The notes beneath the pieces are model-generated. The model had not been told where the DNA came from and did no database searches. It worked only from the letters and a program-made list of their open reading frames with translations. Of a DNA stretch of 34,908 bases, positions 14,233-24,130 are shown in pieces. The position numbers were made by a program, and so were the translations under genes. Position 1 is the stretch's first letter, and each line of letters begins with the position of its first letter. Source of the DNA: Candidatus Omnitrophota bacterium (GTDB lineage Bacteria > Omnitrophota > Omnitrophia > Omnitrophales > Aquincolibacteriaceae); NCBI GenBank assembly GCA_018883425.1, contig VFQY01000014.1, forward strand, positions 1 through 34,908, given 5' to 3'.

Positions 14233-15945
14233 TTGATTATTTTGGGCATCGGCAACCTGCATCATGATCCTGCAGCCTGTCTTTTGGTGGACGGCAAACT
14301 GGTCGCCGCTTCGGAAGAAGAGCGTTTCAGCCGCAATAAGCATGCTTTCGGTGAATACCCTCTGAATGCAATCCGGTTTTGTCTCGAGAAGGCCGGTCTT
14401 AAGCCGGAGGATGTTCAGGCCGCCGCGCACCCGTCCTCGCCGGAAGCCTATGACCGGCATAAATGGAATTACTTGCGCCGTTCGCTCTTCAGCCGGCCCT
14501 CCCAAGCTCTCAAGGCGGTGATCAAAGCGGACTCCCGAAAAAAGAATTTTCTCGAAACTCCGCGCAAGGTTCTTAAGGCGGCAGGTTTTCGGGAGGATTT
14601 GCCTCTGCATGCGATCGAACACCATGCCGCGCATGCCGCTTCTGCCTTTTATTTCTCGGGATTCCCGGATGCGGCTTTTCTCACCATGGACGGTTCCGGA
14701 GAGTTTACGGCAACGATGCTCGGCGCTTTTGACCGTCAGGGGAAGATGCGGATGATCCGGGAGTTTATCGTCCCTGACTCGCTGGGATTTTTCTATGCCA
14801 CCATGACTGATTACCTCGGATTCGAACACGATGACGGAGAATACAAAGTCATGGGCATGGCGCCTTACGGGGATCCCTCCCGGTTCAGCGTCGATGATTT
14901 TATCCGTTACGAAAACAAAAAATACCGCGTCAACGACCGGTATATTTACGCGGTTCGCCGGCAGCGTTATCAGCAGGACAAATGGTTTTCCAAGGCCATG
15001 GTGGATCGTTACGGGAAACCCCGGGAAGGCGATGCCTTGAGCGAGCCCTACATTCACATTGCGGCCGCGACGCAAAAAAAACTCGAAGACATCACGCTTC
15101 AGCTCATCGACGATTATCTTGGGGAGGCTTTAGAAGCCTCCGGCGGGCGCCTCTGTTTTGCCGGGGGATGCGCCTTGAATGTGAAACTCAATCAGCGGCT
15201 GATTGCTCACCCGGCGGTCAAGGAGCTTTGGGTTCAGCCGGCGTCCAGCGATGCAGGGCTTCCGCTTGGAGCCGCCGCCATGATCGCTCATGGAGCAGGC
15301 GATAAAATTGAACCGATGAGACACGCTTACTACGGCCCCGAATATTCGGATGCCGAGATCGAGGCGGTTCTCAAAAAGACGTCCTATCCCTTCCGCCGCG
15401 AGACTTCGATCACGGAGACAGCAAGCAAGCTTCTCCACGAGGGGCACATTGTCGGGTGGTTCCAGGGCCGAATGGAGTGGGGACCGAGGGCTCTGGGCAA
15501 CCGCAGTATCCTGGGAAATCCCACGGTCAAGGGAACGGCCGACCGCATCAATGAAATCATCAAGTTCCGGGAGAATTGGCGTCCTTTCTGTCCCTCGGTG
15601 CTCGAGGAATGCGGCCGGGAGGTCCTGGAAACTGAGCATGATTCGCCCTTCATGACATTCTGCTTCAATGTCCGGGAAAACTGGAAGGCCCGCGTGCCTG
15701 AAATTGTTCACGTGGACGGGACGGCCCGGCCGCAGTATGTCAGCCGTGAACACAATGCCCGGTTCCATGAGCTTATTACACGGTTCCGAGAGAAATCGGG
15801 CGTGCCGCTGGTGATCAACACATCTTTGAACCGCAGGGGAGAACCTATGATTTGTTCGCCGGAAGATGCGTTGAAAATGTTCGAGGGAAGCGGCCTTCCC
15901 TATATGGCCATTGGGAATTTTCTCGTCTCAAAACAGGCCATTTGA
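14233..15945 (+). CDS. NodU/CmcH-family carbamoyltransferase
   Basis: This 570-aa enzyme is of the family that transfers a carbamoyl group from carbamoyl phosphate via carbamoyl-AMP onto hydroxyls of sugars or antibiotics (NodU, CmcH, TobZ). The N-terminal ASKHA-like/Kae1-like domain shows GIGNLHHDPAA at the start, the metal-site EHHAAHAASAF (H130, H131, H134), TMDGSGE near 151-157 and GEYKVMGMAPYG near 202-213. The C-terminal carbamoyltransferase domain contains GWFQGRMEWGPRALGNRS (about residues 408-425) and a late VINTSLNRRGEP block. Translation starts at TTG with GGAGG 8 nt upstream. No glycosyltransferase or nod-like cluster is adjacent, so the acceptor is unknown; a surface polysaccharide sugar is a reasonable guess. 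Confidence 0.93.
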   Translation: MIILGIGNLHHDPAACLLVDGKLVAASEEERFSRNKHAFGEYPLNAIRFCLEKAGLKPEDVQAAAHPSSPEAYDRHKWNYLRRSLFSRPSQALKAVIKADSRKKNFLETPRKVLKAAGFREDLPLHAIEHHAAHAASAFYFSGFPDAAFLTMDGSGEFTATMLGAFDRQGKMRMIREFIVPDSLGFFYATMTDYLGFEHDDGEYKVMGMAPYGDPSRFSVDDFIRYENKKYRVNDRYIYAVRRQRYQQDKWFSKAMVDRYGKPREGDALSEPYIHIAAATQKKLEDITLQLIDDYLGEALEASGGRLCFAGGCALNVKLNQRLIAHPAVKELWVQPASSDAGLPLGAAAMIAHGAGDKIEPMRHAYYGPEYSDAEIEAVLKKTSYPFRRETSITETASKLLHEGHIVGWFQGRMEWGPRALGNRSILGNPTVKGTADRINEIIKFRENWRPFCPSVLEECGREVLETEHDSPFMTFCFNVRENWKARVPEIVHVDGTARPQYVSREHNARFHELITRFREKSGVPLVINTSLNRRGEPMICSPEDALKMFEGSGLPYMAIGNFLVSKQAI

Positions 15946-15970
15946 AATCGGTCCGGAAAAGCGTTAATAT
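15942..15970 (+). promoter_or_regulatory. Candidate sigma70-type promoter of nuoI
   Basis: TTGAAA (15942-15947), a 17-nt spacer and TAATAT (15965-15970) resemble a housekeeping promoter. It overlaps the very end of the carbamoyltransferase gene and would give a leader of about 40 nt before nuoI. Confidence 0.5.
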
Positions 15971-16018
15971 ACCCCATCCCGAAAATATTCCCCCAAAACT
16001 CCCCTCAGGATTCAAGAC

Positions 16019-16576
16019 ATGGCGATAAGAACCAAGGTTGTTGAAAGACCTAAACTGAACTTCTGGCAGCGTATTTATCTGTCCGAGGTGCTGAGAGGTA
16101 TTGCCATCACATCACGGCATTTTTGGAAGAACACGTTCTTTCATGCCATGCACGCGATCGGTCTTTTCAAGGGAATCCAGGCGGCTGTCACCATTCTCTA
16201 CCCGGAGCATCGGCGCGACATGGCCAAACGTTCGAGAACCCGTCATCGTTTGACCAAGCGGGCCGACGGATCTGCACGCTGTGTAGCCTGCATGATGTGT
16301 GAGACTGTTTGCCCTGCCCGCTGCATCACCATCGTAGCGGAAGAACATCCGGATCCTACGATTGAAAAACGTCCCGCCAGTTTCGATATTGATTTGGGCA
16401 AATGTGTTTACTGCGGTTTTTGCGTCGAAGCCTGTCCTGAAGACGCGATCCGCATGGATACGCAAATCATCGATACGGCCGCTTACAGCCGTAAGGCGAT
16501 GGTTCTGGATATCCGCGAGCTTTTGAATCCGAATCCTCTTTATTCGCAAGTACCCCCGCCCGCCGAAAAGAATTAA
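16019..16576 (+). CDS. nuoI: NADH-quinone oxidoreductase subunit I (NuoI)
   Basis: This 185-aa connecting subunit of complex I holds clusters N6a and N6b, which pass electrons to the last cluster in NuoB. Two complete ferredoxin motifs are seen: C88, C91, C94, C98-P and C129, C132, C135, C139-P. The N-terminal region (about 1-60) is the usual amphipathic membrane-docking segment, ending in LYPEHRRDMAKRSRTRHRL. The gene stands alone: it is about 12 kb from nuoH and convergent with nuoN. AGGA lies 8 nt before the ATG, and a separate promoter candidate lies upstream. A generic ferredoxin is unlikely given the length and the YPEH block typical of NuoI. Confidence 0.94.
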   Translation: MAIRTKVVERPKLNFWQRIYLSEVLRGIAITSRHFWKNTFFHAMHAIGLFKGIQAAVTILYPEHRRDMAKRSRTRHRLTKRADGSARCVACMMCETVCPARCITIVAEEHPDPTIEKRPASFDIDLGKCVYCGFCVEACPEDAIRMDTQIIDTAAYSRKAMVLDIRELLNPNPLYSQVPPPAEKN

Positions 16577-16762
16577 GAAGCGCCTCTTCCTCAATCGCCC
16601 CAGAGCTCCAAGGGCTGTGTGGGCACTTTCCCGAGAGAAGACATCGGGTGCTCCGTCATCCTCAAGGCTGAGAATCCGGGCGATTGAAGAGAGCTCTCCC
16701 CGGTTTAGAACCTCAAAATCAGGCAGATGAAGGGCGTTCCGAGCGGAAACCCTTGAGCGGGT

Positions 16763-18184
16763 TTAAAACAGAACTTCCGCCGCGCTTGAAGCGAGCGAAA
16801 GGAGCGGTGCGGGGAAGAATCCCGCGGCGATGATGAGAGCCGAAGAAATTCCCAAAAGAACGAGGGTCGGGGCAGGTACCGCGAGGGGGTCTGCTGCCGA
16901 CGGCTCGTCGGCATAGATTTTCTTGATGAGTCCGAAATAGTAATAAAGAGATACTGCGACAGCACAGCATCCCAGGAAGGCCGGAAAAATCAGACCTTGC
17001 TGGACCGCCGCCGAGAGAATCAGAAATTTGCCGAAGAATCCCGCCAAGGGGGGCAGGCCCGTCAGCGAAGCTAAAGCAATAAAAAAGGCGGCCCCAAGGA
17101 ACGGAGATCGCCGTGCCAGGCCTCGGTAGGCATCCACCTTGTCGCTCCCCAGCAGCTGACCAGCTGTCGTGATTACCATGAAAGCGGTCAGGGTGCTGAG
17201 ACTGTAGGCGGCAAGGTAATAGAGAATCGATTCAAGGCCGGCGCGGCCGCCTGCGGCAAGGCCGATCAGAAGATAGCCCGCGTGACTGATGCTCGAATAC
17301 GCGAAGAGTCTCTTGATGTTGGTTTGATGTAAAGCGGCCAGATTACCATAGATGAGTGTCAGCGCGGCCAGAACAGAGAACAGGGCTGTCCGCCCGGTTT
17401 CGAATGCCGGAAAGACCCCAAACAGAATTTGAATCAAAACCAGAAACGCCGCTGACTTGGATGCTGTGGACAGAAAGGCCGTTACAGGTGTCGGAGCGCC
17501 TTCATAGACGTCCGGTGCCCAGAGTTGGAAAGGAACGGCGGCAGCCTTAAAAGCTGAGGCACAGAGAGTGAGAATCAGACCGAAGGTGATCAGCGATGCA
17601 GCTTGACCCGACTCGTAGGCGGTCCGGATTCCTTCAAAGGAAGTTGTGCCCGAGGCAACGTAAAAAAGACTAATCCCGTAAATCATGAAAGCCGAGGCGA
17701 GAGATCCCAGGATGAGGTATTTTAACCCGGCTTCAATGGAAAATAAGTCCCTCTTTAAATAAGCCGCCATGATGTAAAAGGAAAAGGTCACGATTTCCAG
17801 AGCGATGAACAGCAGCAGAAAGTCCCGGGCCGAACTGAGAACGAAAAGGCCGATCAGAGTGATCCAGAGGGTCAGAAAAAATTCTCCAGGAAAGCGCAGG
17901 CGCGGCGCGAAAAACTCCTTCGACATTTGAAGCACCGGAATGACGGCGAGCGCAAAAAATCCCTTGAAGAAAAGACTGAAAACATTGACTCCGAACATAC
18001 CGCCGAACGCAGTTCCCTGCCGGCCCCACGAGAAAAGAACCGCCGCAAAAACTGCTAAGGATCCCAAGCAGGCCGCTCGCGCAGAAAATTTCTGCGAGAA
18101 GTCTTTAACATACATTTCCCCCAGCGTCAGGACTCCAAGCACGGTCAGGGCGGTCAGTTCGGGCAGCATCAGAGACAGATTCAT
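16763..18184 (-). CDS. nuoN: NADH-quinone oxidoreductase subunit N (NuoN)
   Basis: This 473-aa antiporter-like proton-pumping subunit of the complex I membrane arm has about 13-14 transmembrane helices. Typical blocks are ALEIVTFSFYIMAAYLKRDL with the conserved glutamate, VPFQLWAPDVYEGAPTPVTAF, the AFYSSI-like LFAYSSISHAGY, and LTGLPPLAGFFGKF. The ATG at 18184 overlaps the nuoM stop as ATGA. A longer in-frame start 18 residues upstream would lie inside nuoM and is rejected. It is the last gene of the atp-nuo run, and 16577-16762 behind it holds no gene. A short AAACCC/GGGTTT repeat at the stop is not a convincing terminator. Confidence 0.95.
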   Translation of the reverse strand: MNLSLMLPELTALTVLGVLTLGEMYVKDFSQKFSARAACLGSLAVFAAVLFSWGRQGTAFGGMFGVNVFSLFFKGFFALAVIPVLQMSKEFFAPRLRFPGEFFLTLWITLIGLFVLSSARDFLLLFIALEIVTFSFYIMAAYLKRDLFSIEAGLKYLILGSLASAFMIYGISLFYVASGTTSFEGIRTAYESGQAASLITFGLILTLCASAFKAAAVPFQLWAPDVYEGAPTPVTAFLSTASKSAAFLVLIQILFGVFPAFETGRTALFSVLAALTLIYGNLAALHQTNIKRLFAYSSISHAGYLLIGLAAGGRAGLESILYYLAAYSLSTLTAFMVITTAGQLLGSDKVDAYRGLARRSPFLGAAFFIALASLTGLPPLAGFFGKFLILSAAVQQGLIFPAFLGCCAVAVSLYYYFGLIKKIYADEPSAADPLAVPAPTLVLLGISSALIIAAGFFPAPLLSLASSAAEVLF

Positions 18185-19614
18185 GAGATAAAGGCTCCGA
18201 TCGCGGGTTCGATCCATTGAAGAAGTCCTGAAGGCCAAAGCCCGAAAAGAATCAGGGTTCCTATCAGAAGAGCGAGAGGGAGCGTTTCATGAAGACGCAG
18301 GTTCGAAAACGTCTCGGCCTGAACCGCCTTCCCATAGCAGACGGCCTGAATCATTCTCAAAAGATAGACCGAAGTCAGCAGGATTCCTAAAACCGCAAGC
18401 CCTGTCAGCCAGGGATAAACGCTCCAGGTGCTGAGAAGAATCATCAGTTCTGATGCGAAGTTGGCGAATCCCGGCATTCCCAAAGAGGCCATAGAGGCCG
18501 CGATCAAGGCCGCTGAGAGAAAGGGAGCTGATTGCGCCAGTCCGCCGAAGGCTTGAATTTCGTCATGCTGAGTGCGGTTCGACAGAGTTCCGGCTGCCGA
18601 GAAAAGCGCGGCCGTCAGGATGCCGTGGGCGAAAACGAGAAAAACAGCCCCGGAAACCGATGGGGCGCTGAAGGCCGCAAGGCCCAAAAACACATAGCCC
18701 AGGTGCGAAACACCGGAAAATCCGAAGATGAGACGAAGACTTTTTTGGCGAAGTGCCGCATAGGCGGCATAAACAATACCTACTGCCGCAGCAAGAGCAA
18801 GGGCATCTGCCCAAGCCCGCATGCCTTCAGGCAGGAGTCCCGCGGCGACGCGAAGCAGGAGGTAGGGCCCCGCCTTGATTCCCGCATGCAGCATCGCTGC
18901 CGAAGCGGGCGCAGAGGCATAGGCCGCCGGTGCCCAGCTGTGCAGCGGCCACAGTGACGAGAGCAGACCGAAGGCAATAAGGAAAAGGGGCGCGAGGCGG
19001 ATTTGCGTTTCTGCCGCTAAAAGATTTCTGGGAGCGGCTTCAAGGTCAAAGACCGCGGGACCGCCTTGCTGATAAAGAAGAAAGAGACCGAAGAGAGCCA
19101 GGACAGCACCCAAGCCTGTCATGACGGCCATTTGGATAGCCGCCGCCTCTTTCTTTCCGGTTCCCCAGACGGCAATCATAGGATAAACCGCAAGCAAGGT
19201 CACTTCATAGAAAACATACACAAAGAAAAGGTTCATCGATGTAAAAACGCCGTAAAATGCGCCGCTCAGCAGCAGAAAGAAGACGAGGTATTCTTTGAGA
19301 CGGTCAGAGACAGTGAAGGCTGAAAAAAGGGATGCTCCCGAGACCAGAGCGGTCAAAAGACAGAAGGTTAGACCCAGGCCGTCGACGCCGCTTACGTAAT
19401 CGATCCCGAGGGCCGGAAGCCACGAAAGGCGCGTGACAAACTGATACTCAGCGCCGCTTCGGCCGTCGAAATTCAGCACCATAAAGAGAACAGCCGCCGC
19501 GGACAACAAACAGGCTGATGCGGTGAGTCTTTTCAACAGCCGCAGGTTTTGACGAGGTATCCCAAGCAGCGTTAAAGCGGTGATCCACGATATCCAGGGT
19601 AAAATCAGGGTCAT
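18181..19614 (-). CDS. nuoM: NADH-quinone oxidoreductase subunit M (NuoM)
   Basis: This 477-aa antiporter-like proton-pumping subunit has about 14 helices. The TM5 glutamate region reads FVYVFYEVTLLAVYPMIAVW, and the channel segment reads PLHSWAPAAYASAPASAAML then GIKAGPYLLLRVAAGLLP with the conserved lysine. FSGVSHLGYVFLGLAA and MPGFANFASELM also match. Compared with common NuoM sequences the segment is divergent at 'AYASAPASAAMLHAGIKAG' (usually AHVEAPTAGSVLLAGVLLK). It starts 15 nt after nuoL and overlaps nuoN by 4 nt. Confidence 0.94.
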   Translation of the reverse strand: MTLILPWISWITALTLLGIPRQNLRLLKRLTASACLLSAAAVLFMVLNFDGRSGAEYQFVTRLSWLPALGIDYVSGVDGLGLTFCLLTALVSGASLFSAFTVSDRLKEYLVFFLLLSGAFYGVFTSMNLFFVYVFYEVTLLAVYPMIAVWGTGKKEAAAIQMAVMTGLGAVLALFGLFLLYQQGGPAVFDLEAAPRNLLAAETQIRLAPLFLIAFGLLSSLWPLHSWAPAAYASAPASAAMLHAGIKAGPYLLLRVAAGLLPEGMRAWADALALAAAVGIVYAAYAALRQKSLRLIFGFSGVSHLGYVFLGLAAFSAPSVSGAVFLVFAHGILTAALFSAAGTLSNRTQHDEIQAFGGLAQSAPFLSAALIAASMASLGMPGFANFASELMILLSTWSVYPWLTGLAVLGILLTSVYLLRMIQAVCYGKAVQAETFSNLRLHETLPLALLIGTLILFGLWPSGLLQWIEPAIGAFIS

Positions 19615-19629
19615 AAAAATATCTTCAGA

Positions 19630-21555
19630 TTAAAAGCGCCAGCCTGACGTCATAAAAAAAAGAATCGTCAAAGCGCCGATTAAAAAAGTTAAGGCATAAA
19701 ACTGAACGACACCGGTTTGAAAGGACCGCAGCCCGCCGCCGATCCAGCGCGCGAGACGTCCCAGACCATTGATCGTCCATTCCGTGATGACATAGCGTTC
19801 CAGGAGATCTGCAGCACGGGCTTTCTTTTCAAGTGCTCCGCAAACCCATCGGTCGTAGATGTCGTCGAGAAAATATTTATGCTCAAGCACACGGGCCGGC
19901 TGAGCAAGCCAGGGAAGAGCATCGCGCAGACGCCCTGATCTTTTCCAGTAGACGAGAGCGGCGGAAGCGAATCCCAGCAGGGCAGCGCCGACGGAGATCA
20001 GCGCAAGGGGATCCAGACCATGCGGCGCCACGTGGGATGGCTCTTTTCCCGAAGAAAGCCAGGCATGAATCGGCAGTGCTGAACCGAAGACCGAAAGAAC
20101 GGCCAGCAGGATCAGCGGCACGGTCATTGCGGGACTGCCCTCATGAAGGGGATGCTCTGCGTGCGAAGCATGAGAAGACGTCTTCCCGCCCGGCAGAAAA
20201 ACGATTGTGAATAGCCTGCCGTTGTAGAAAGCTGTGACCAGGACCGTGGCAAGTGCCAGTCCGAAGAGAAAAGCCGGCCCGTGCGCAGCGGCTGCCAGCA
20301 CTTCCTCTTTGCTGAAAAATCCGCTGAAAGGCGGCAGGCCGATGAGGGAAACGGTTCCGATGAGAAACGTCAAACTTGTCACAGGCAGGGCTTTGAAAAG
20401 ATAAAGCCGCGAGCCCCGGCCTTCATGGAGCACTCTCGCTCCCATTTCCCGGATATCCTGAGAGTGGAAGGCATGGATGAGCGAACCCGCCCCCAGGAAC
20501 AAAAGTGCTTTAAAAAAGGCATGCATGGTCAGATGAAGAATGCCGGCCTGCGCGTCAGAGACCCCCAGCGCAAGCACCATATAGCCGAGTTGGCTTACTG
20601 TGGAATACGCGAGAATCTTTTTGATGTCCGTTTGCACCAGCGCCAGAAGCGCCGCAAGAAATGCCGTAAGACCGCCGGTCCAGGCAATGAAGGTCATGGC
20701 ATCGGGAGAAGCTTCAAAGATAAAGAAAATGCGGGCCAGAAGAAAAATACCGGCCGCCACCATGGTTGCGGCATGGATCAGGGCGCTGACAGGCGTAGGA
20801 CCCTCCATCGCGTCAGGCAGCCAGACATGCAGGGGAGCCTGAGCTGATTTGCCCGCGGCGCCGAGAAAGAGACCCAAAGCAATGAGGGTCATTGCAAGTT
20901 CGGGTATGCCCAGAGAAGGCAGCGCAGTCTCGAGGACGGTGAAATCGAAACTGCCGATACCCCCGGCAGCCATGAAACCCGATAAGGCCAAAAGCCCCAG
21001 CATCATGCCGGCATCGCCGACGCGCGTTGTCATAAAAGCTTTCTTGGCGGCAGTGCAGGCTTCTTTTTTTTCAAACCAAAAGCCGATCAAAAGGTAAGAG
21101 CTGAGCCCCACCAGCTCCCAGAAAATAAAGATCTGAATGAGATTGGGCGAGAGCACGATGCCCATCATCGAAAATGTGAAGAAGGACAGACAGGCAAAAT
21201 AGCGGCTAGTGCCCGGATCGCCGGCCATATAAGCAGTCGAAAAAAGGAAAACCAGAGTCGCGACTCCCGTGACAACCAGCAGCATCACCAGGGTGAGGCC
21301 GTTAAAATAGACGCCGAAATTTAAGGTGAAAAGTCCTGCCGTCAGCCAGCGGACCGAGGATTCCAGAACAGGAGTGCCCTCGTTTTTCAGCGCTTCGTAG
21401 GGTGCGATTAATGAGCAGGTTAAGGCAAAACATAATCCCATGACAAGTGTCGCAAGGGCACCGGCGGTTTTAGGCGATTTTCTGAGAAAGACGCTGATGA
21501 AAGCGGCTGAGGCAAGCGGTAAAGCTAGGAGAGTCCAAGCCGTTGTGAGAATCAT
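19630..21555 (-). CDS. nuoL: NADH-quinone oxidoreductase subunit L (NuoL)
   Basis: This 641-aa distal antiporter-like subunit includes the long lateral helix at its C-terminus. Conserved parts are FIFWELVGLSSYLLIGFW (the key glutamate), KAFMTTRVGDAG, APLHVWLPDAMEGPTPVSAL, IHAATMVAAGIFLLARI, and the KILAYSTVSQLGYMVLALG segment. The C-terminal part has the lateral-helix landmark KYFLDDIYDRWV and ends in a last membrane helix. It begins 11 nt after nuoK and is followed 15 nt later by nuoM. Length is normal. Confidence 0.96.
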   Translation of the reverse strand: MILTTAWTLLALPLASAAFISVFLRKSPKTAGALATLVMGLCFALTCSLIAPYEALKNEGTPVLESSVRWLTAGLFTLNFGVYFNGLTLVMLLVVTGVATLVFLFSTAYMAGDPGTSRYFACLSFFTFSMMGIVLSPNLIQIFIFWELVGLSSYLLIGFWFEKKEACTAAKKAFMTTRVGDAGMMLGLLALSGFMAAGGIGSFDFTVLETALPSLGIPELAMTLIALGLFLGAAGKSAQAPLHVWLPDAMEGPTPVSALIHAATMVAAGIFLLARIFFIFEASPDAMTFIAWTGGLTAFLAALLALVQTDIKKILAYSTVSQLGYMVLALGVSDAQAGILHLTMHAFFKALLFLGAGSLIHAFHSQDIREMGARVLHEGRGSRLYLFKALPVTSLTFLIGTVSLIGLPPFSGFFSKEEVLAAAAHGPAFLFGLALATVLVTAFYNGRLFTIVFLPGGKTSSHASHAEHPLHEGSPAMTVPLILLAVLSVFGSALPIHAWLSSGKEPSHVAPHGLDPLALISVGAALLGFASAALVYWKRSGRLRDALPWLAQPARVLEHKYFLDDIYDRWVCGALEKKARAADLLERYVITEWTINGLGRLARWIGGGLRSFQTGVVQFYALTFLIGALTILFFMTSGWRF

Positions 21556-21566
21556 GCGGTTGCGTT

Positions 21567-21869
21567 TCAGCCTTTCAGAAAAGAAATATCCCGGGTATCC
21601 ACCGAGGACTGTTTACGGAAAAGAAGGACGGCGATGGCCAGGCCGATGGTGACCTCGGCTGCCGCGACCACCATAACAAAAAACGCAATCACCTGCCCGC
21701 CTGTGTCGGAGTGAGCAGCTGAACCGGCGATAAAATTCAAATTGGCGGCGTTCAGCATGATTTCCACAGAGAGCAGAACCAATAGAAGGTTTCTGCGGAG
21801 CAGAAGTCCTGCTAAGCCGATGGAAAACAAAATTCCGCTGACGATCAGGTAGTGCGACAGCGGGATCAT
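21567..21869 (-). CDS. nuoK: NADH-quinone oxidoreductase subunit K (NuoK)
   Basis: This 100-aa three-helix membrane subunit of complex I begins with the typical PLSHYLIVSGILFSIGLAGL. The conserved membrane glutamates lie in LLSVEIMLNAANLNF and AAAEVTIGLAI. The ATG overlaps the end of nuoJ as ATGA, and nuoL follows 11 nt after its stop. Size and composition are normal for the family. Confidence 0.95.
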   Translation of the reverse strand: MIPLSHYLIVSGILFSIGLAGLLLRRNLLLVLLSVEIMLNAANLNFIAGSAAHSDTGGQVIAFFVMVVAAAEVTIGLAIAVLLFRKQSSVDTRDISFLKG

Positions 21870-22360
21870 GCGTCTTCTTTCTTAGCCAAAGCAACTGCAG
21901 CGAAAACGCTCAAAAGAAGAAGAATGGAGGTTAACTGAAACGGCAGAAGGTAACCGCTGAAAAGAGTCAACCCCAGGCTTTTGACGTCGCCGGGTGCCCC
22001 GATCATTTTGAATTCCGGACTTCTGACGGCGGCCCGGATGAAAAGCGACAGAAAGATAAGAACAGCAAGGATACCCGCAGCGGAAGTCAGAGGAGGAAAA
22101 CGCTTCAGCAGAGGGATTTCAACGGCCGCGGTACCCTGCAGCATGATGACAAAAAGGAAAAGAACGAGCACTGCGCCGGCGTAAACGATGATCTGCGCAA
22201 TGGCGACAAAGTGCGCATTCAGGAGGAGGTAAAGCACGGTAATTGCCGTCATCGCTAGAATCAGGCTCAGAAGGGCGCGGGTCGGTTTGGACAGCAGGAT
22301 GACCATGAGCGAACCGAGGATCGCGACAGCCGATGATGCGTAAAATAATACGGCTTCCAT
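21866..22360 (-). CDS. nuoJ: NADH-quinone oxidoreductase subunit J (NuoJ)
   Basis: This 164-aa membrane subunit has five predicted helices. The family signature is LLNAHFVAIAQIIVYAGAVLVLFLFVIML, with the conserved tyrosine and the pi-bulge helix. It starts only 15 nt after the atpC stop without an obvious ribosome-binding site, so it is very probably on the ATP synthase transcript. The stop overlaps nuoK by 4 nt. It is the first of five complex I membrane-arm genes in canonical J-K-L-M-N order. Confidence 0.95.
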   Translation of the reverse strand: MEAVLFYASSAVAILGSLMVILLSKPTRALLSLILAMTAITVLYLLLNAHFVAIAQIIVYAGAVLVLFLFVIMLQGTAAVEIPLLKRFPPLTSAAGILAVLIFLSLFIRAAVRSPEFKMIGAPGDVKSLGLTLFSGYLLPFQLTSILLLLSVFAAVALAKKEDA

Positions 22361-22375
22361 AGCTGAACAGAACGC

Positions 22376-22645
22376 CTAGTTAGCGGCTGGGGAAAATTTT
22401 TGAGTGATGAAAACAGCCTGATTGCGCTTCACCTCAAAAAAACCCGATCCGACGATAAAAGCTTTTTGACCCGCGTTTTTCTCGCGCAGCTTCAAGCGCC
22501 CGCCCGCTGAAGACGTGATAAAGGGGGCGTGGTTAGCCATAACGCCCACAAAACCCTTTTCTGCGGGTACTTCCGCATGGAGGACGGCGCCCTCGTAAGC
22601 GATTCCTTGCGGCGTGATGATTTGAAGCTGATACGTTTGAGCCAT
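22376..22645 (-). CDS. atpC: ATP synthase epsilon subunit, short form
   Basis: This F1 central-stalk subunit is only 89 aa. The N-terminal beta-sandwich is complete (YQLQIITPQGIAYEG, VPAEKGFVGVMANHAPFI, FIVGSGFFEVKRNQAVFI). It then ends shortly after the last strand. The C-terminal two-helix domain, which in many bacteria can extend and inhibit ATP hydrolysis, is missing. The usual length is about 130-140 aa. The frame ends in a clean stop with nuoJ 15 nt later, so no frameshift remnant is visible. Such short epsilon subunits are known from a few groups, including green sulfur bacteria. Confidence 0.93.
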   Translation of the reverse strand: MAQTYQLQIITPQGIAYEGAVLHAEVPAEKGFVGVMANHAPFITSSAGGRLKLREKNAGQKAFIVGSGFFEVKRNQAVFITQKFSPAAN

Positions 22646-22663
22646 AATCTCTGAGAGAACCCT

Positions 22664-24088
<1,425 letters not shown>

Positions 24089-24092
24089 TCAG

Positions 24093-24129
24093 CCTGACTG
24101 GATGCGCCCGCATCGCGCGGCGCGTCAGG
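24093..24129 (-). promoter_or_regulatory. Hairpin in the atpG-atpD spacer
   Basis: CCTGAC (24093-24098) pairs with GTCAGG (24124-24129), and GCGCC (24104-24108) pairs with GGCGC (24119-24123). This gives a two-part GC-rich stem with a 5-nt asymmetric bulge. It fills the only sizeable spacer in the F1 part of the operon. No T run follows. It may tune atpD expression or mRNA stability relative to atpG. Confidence 0.45.
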
Positions 24130-24130
24130 A

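Noticed and set aside
16747-16764. Terminator after nuoN (AAACCC/GGGTTT)
   Set aside because: Only six base pairs and no T run on the minus strand; it also overlaps the stop codon.
18185-18238. 18-residue N-terminal extension of NuoN
   Set aside because: It would lie inside nuoM; the ATG at 18184 overlaps the nuoM stop as ATGA and starts at the normal NuoN sequence.
20281-20847. 188-aa plus-strand open frame
   Set aside because: Antisense to nuoL, highly charged with no motif; shadow frame.
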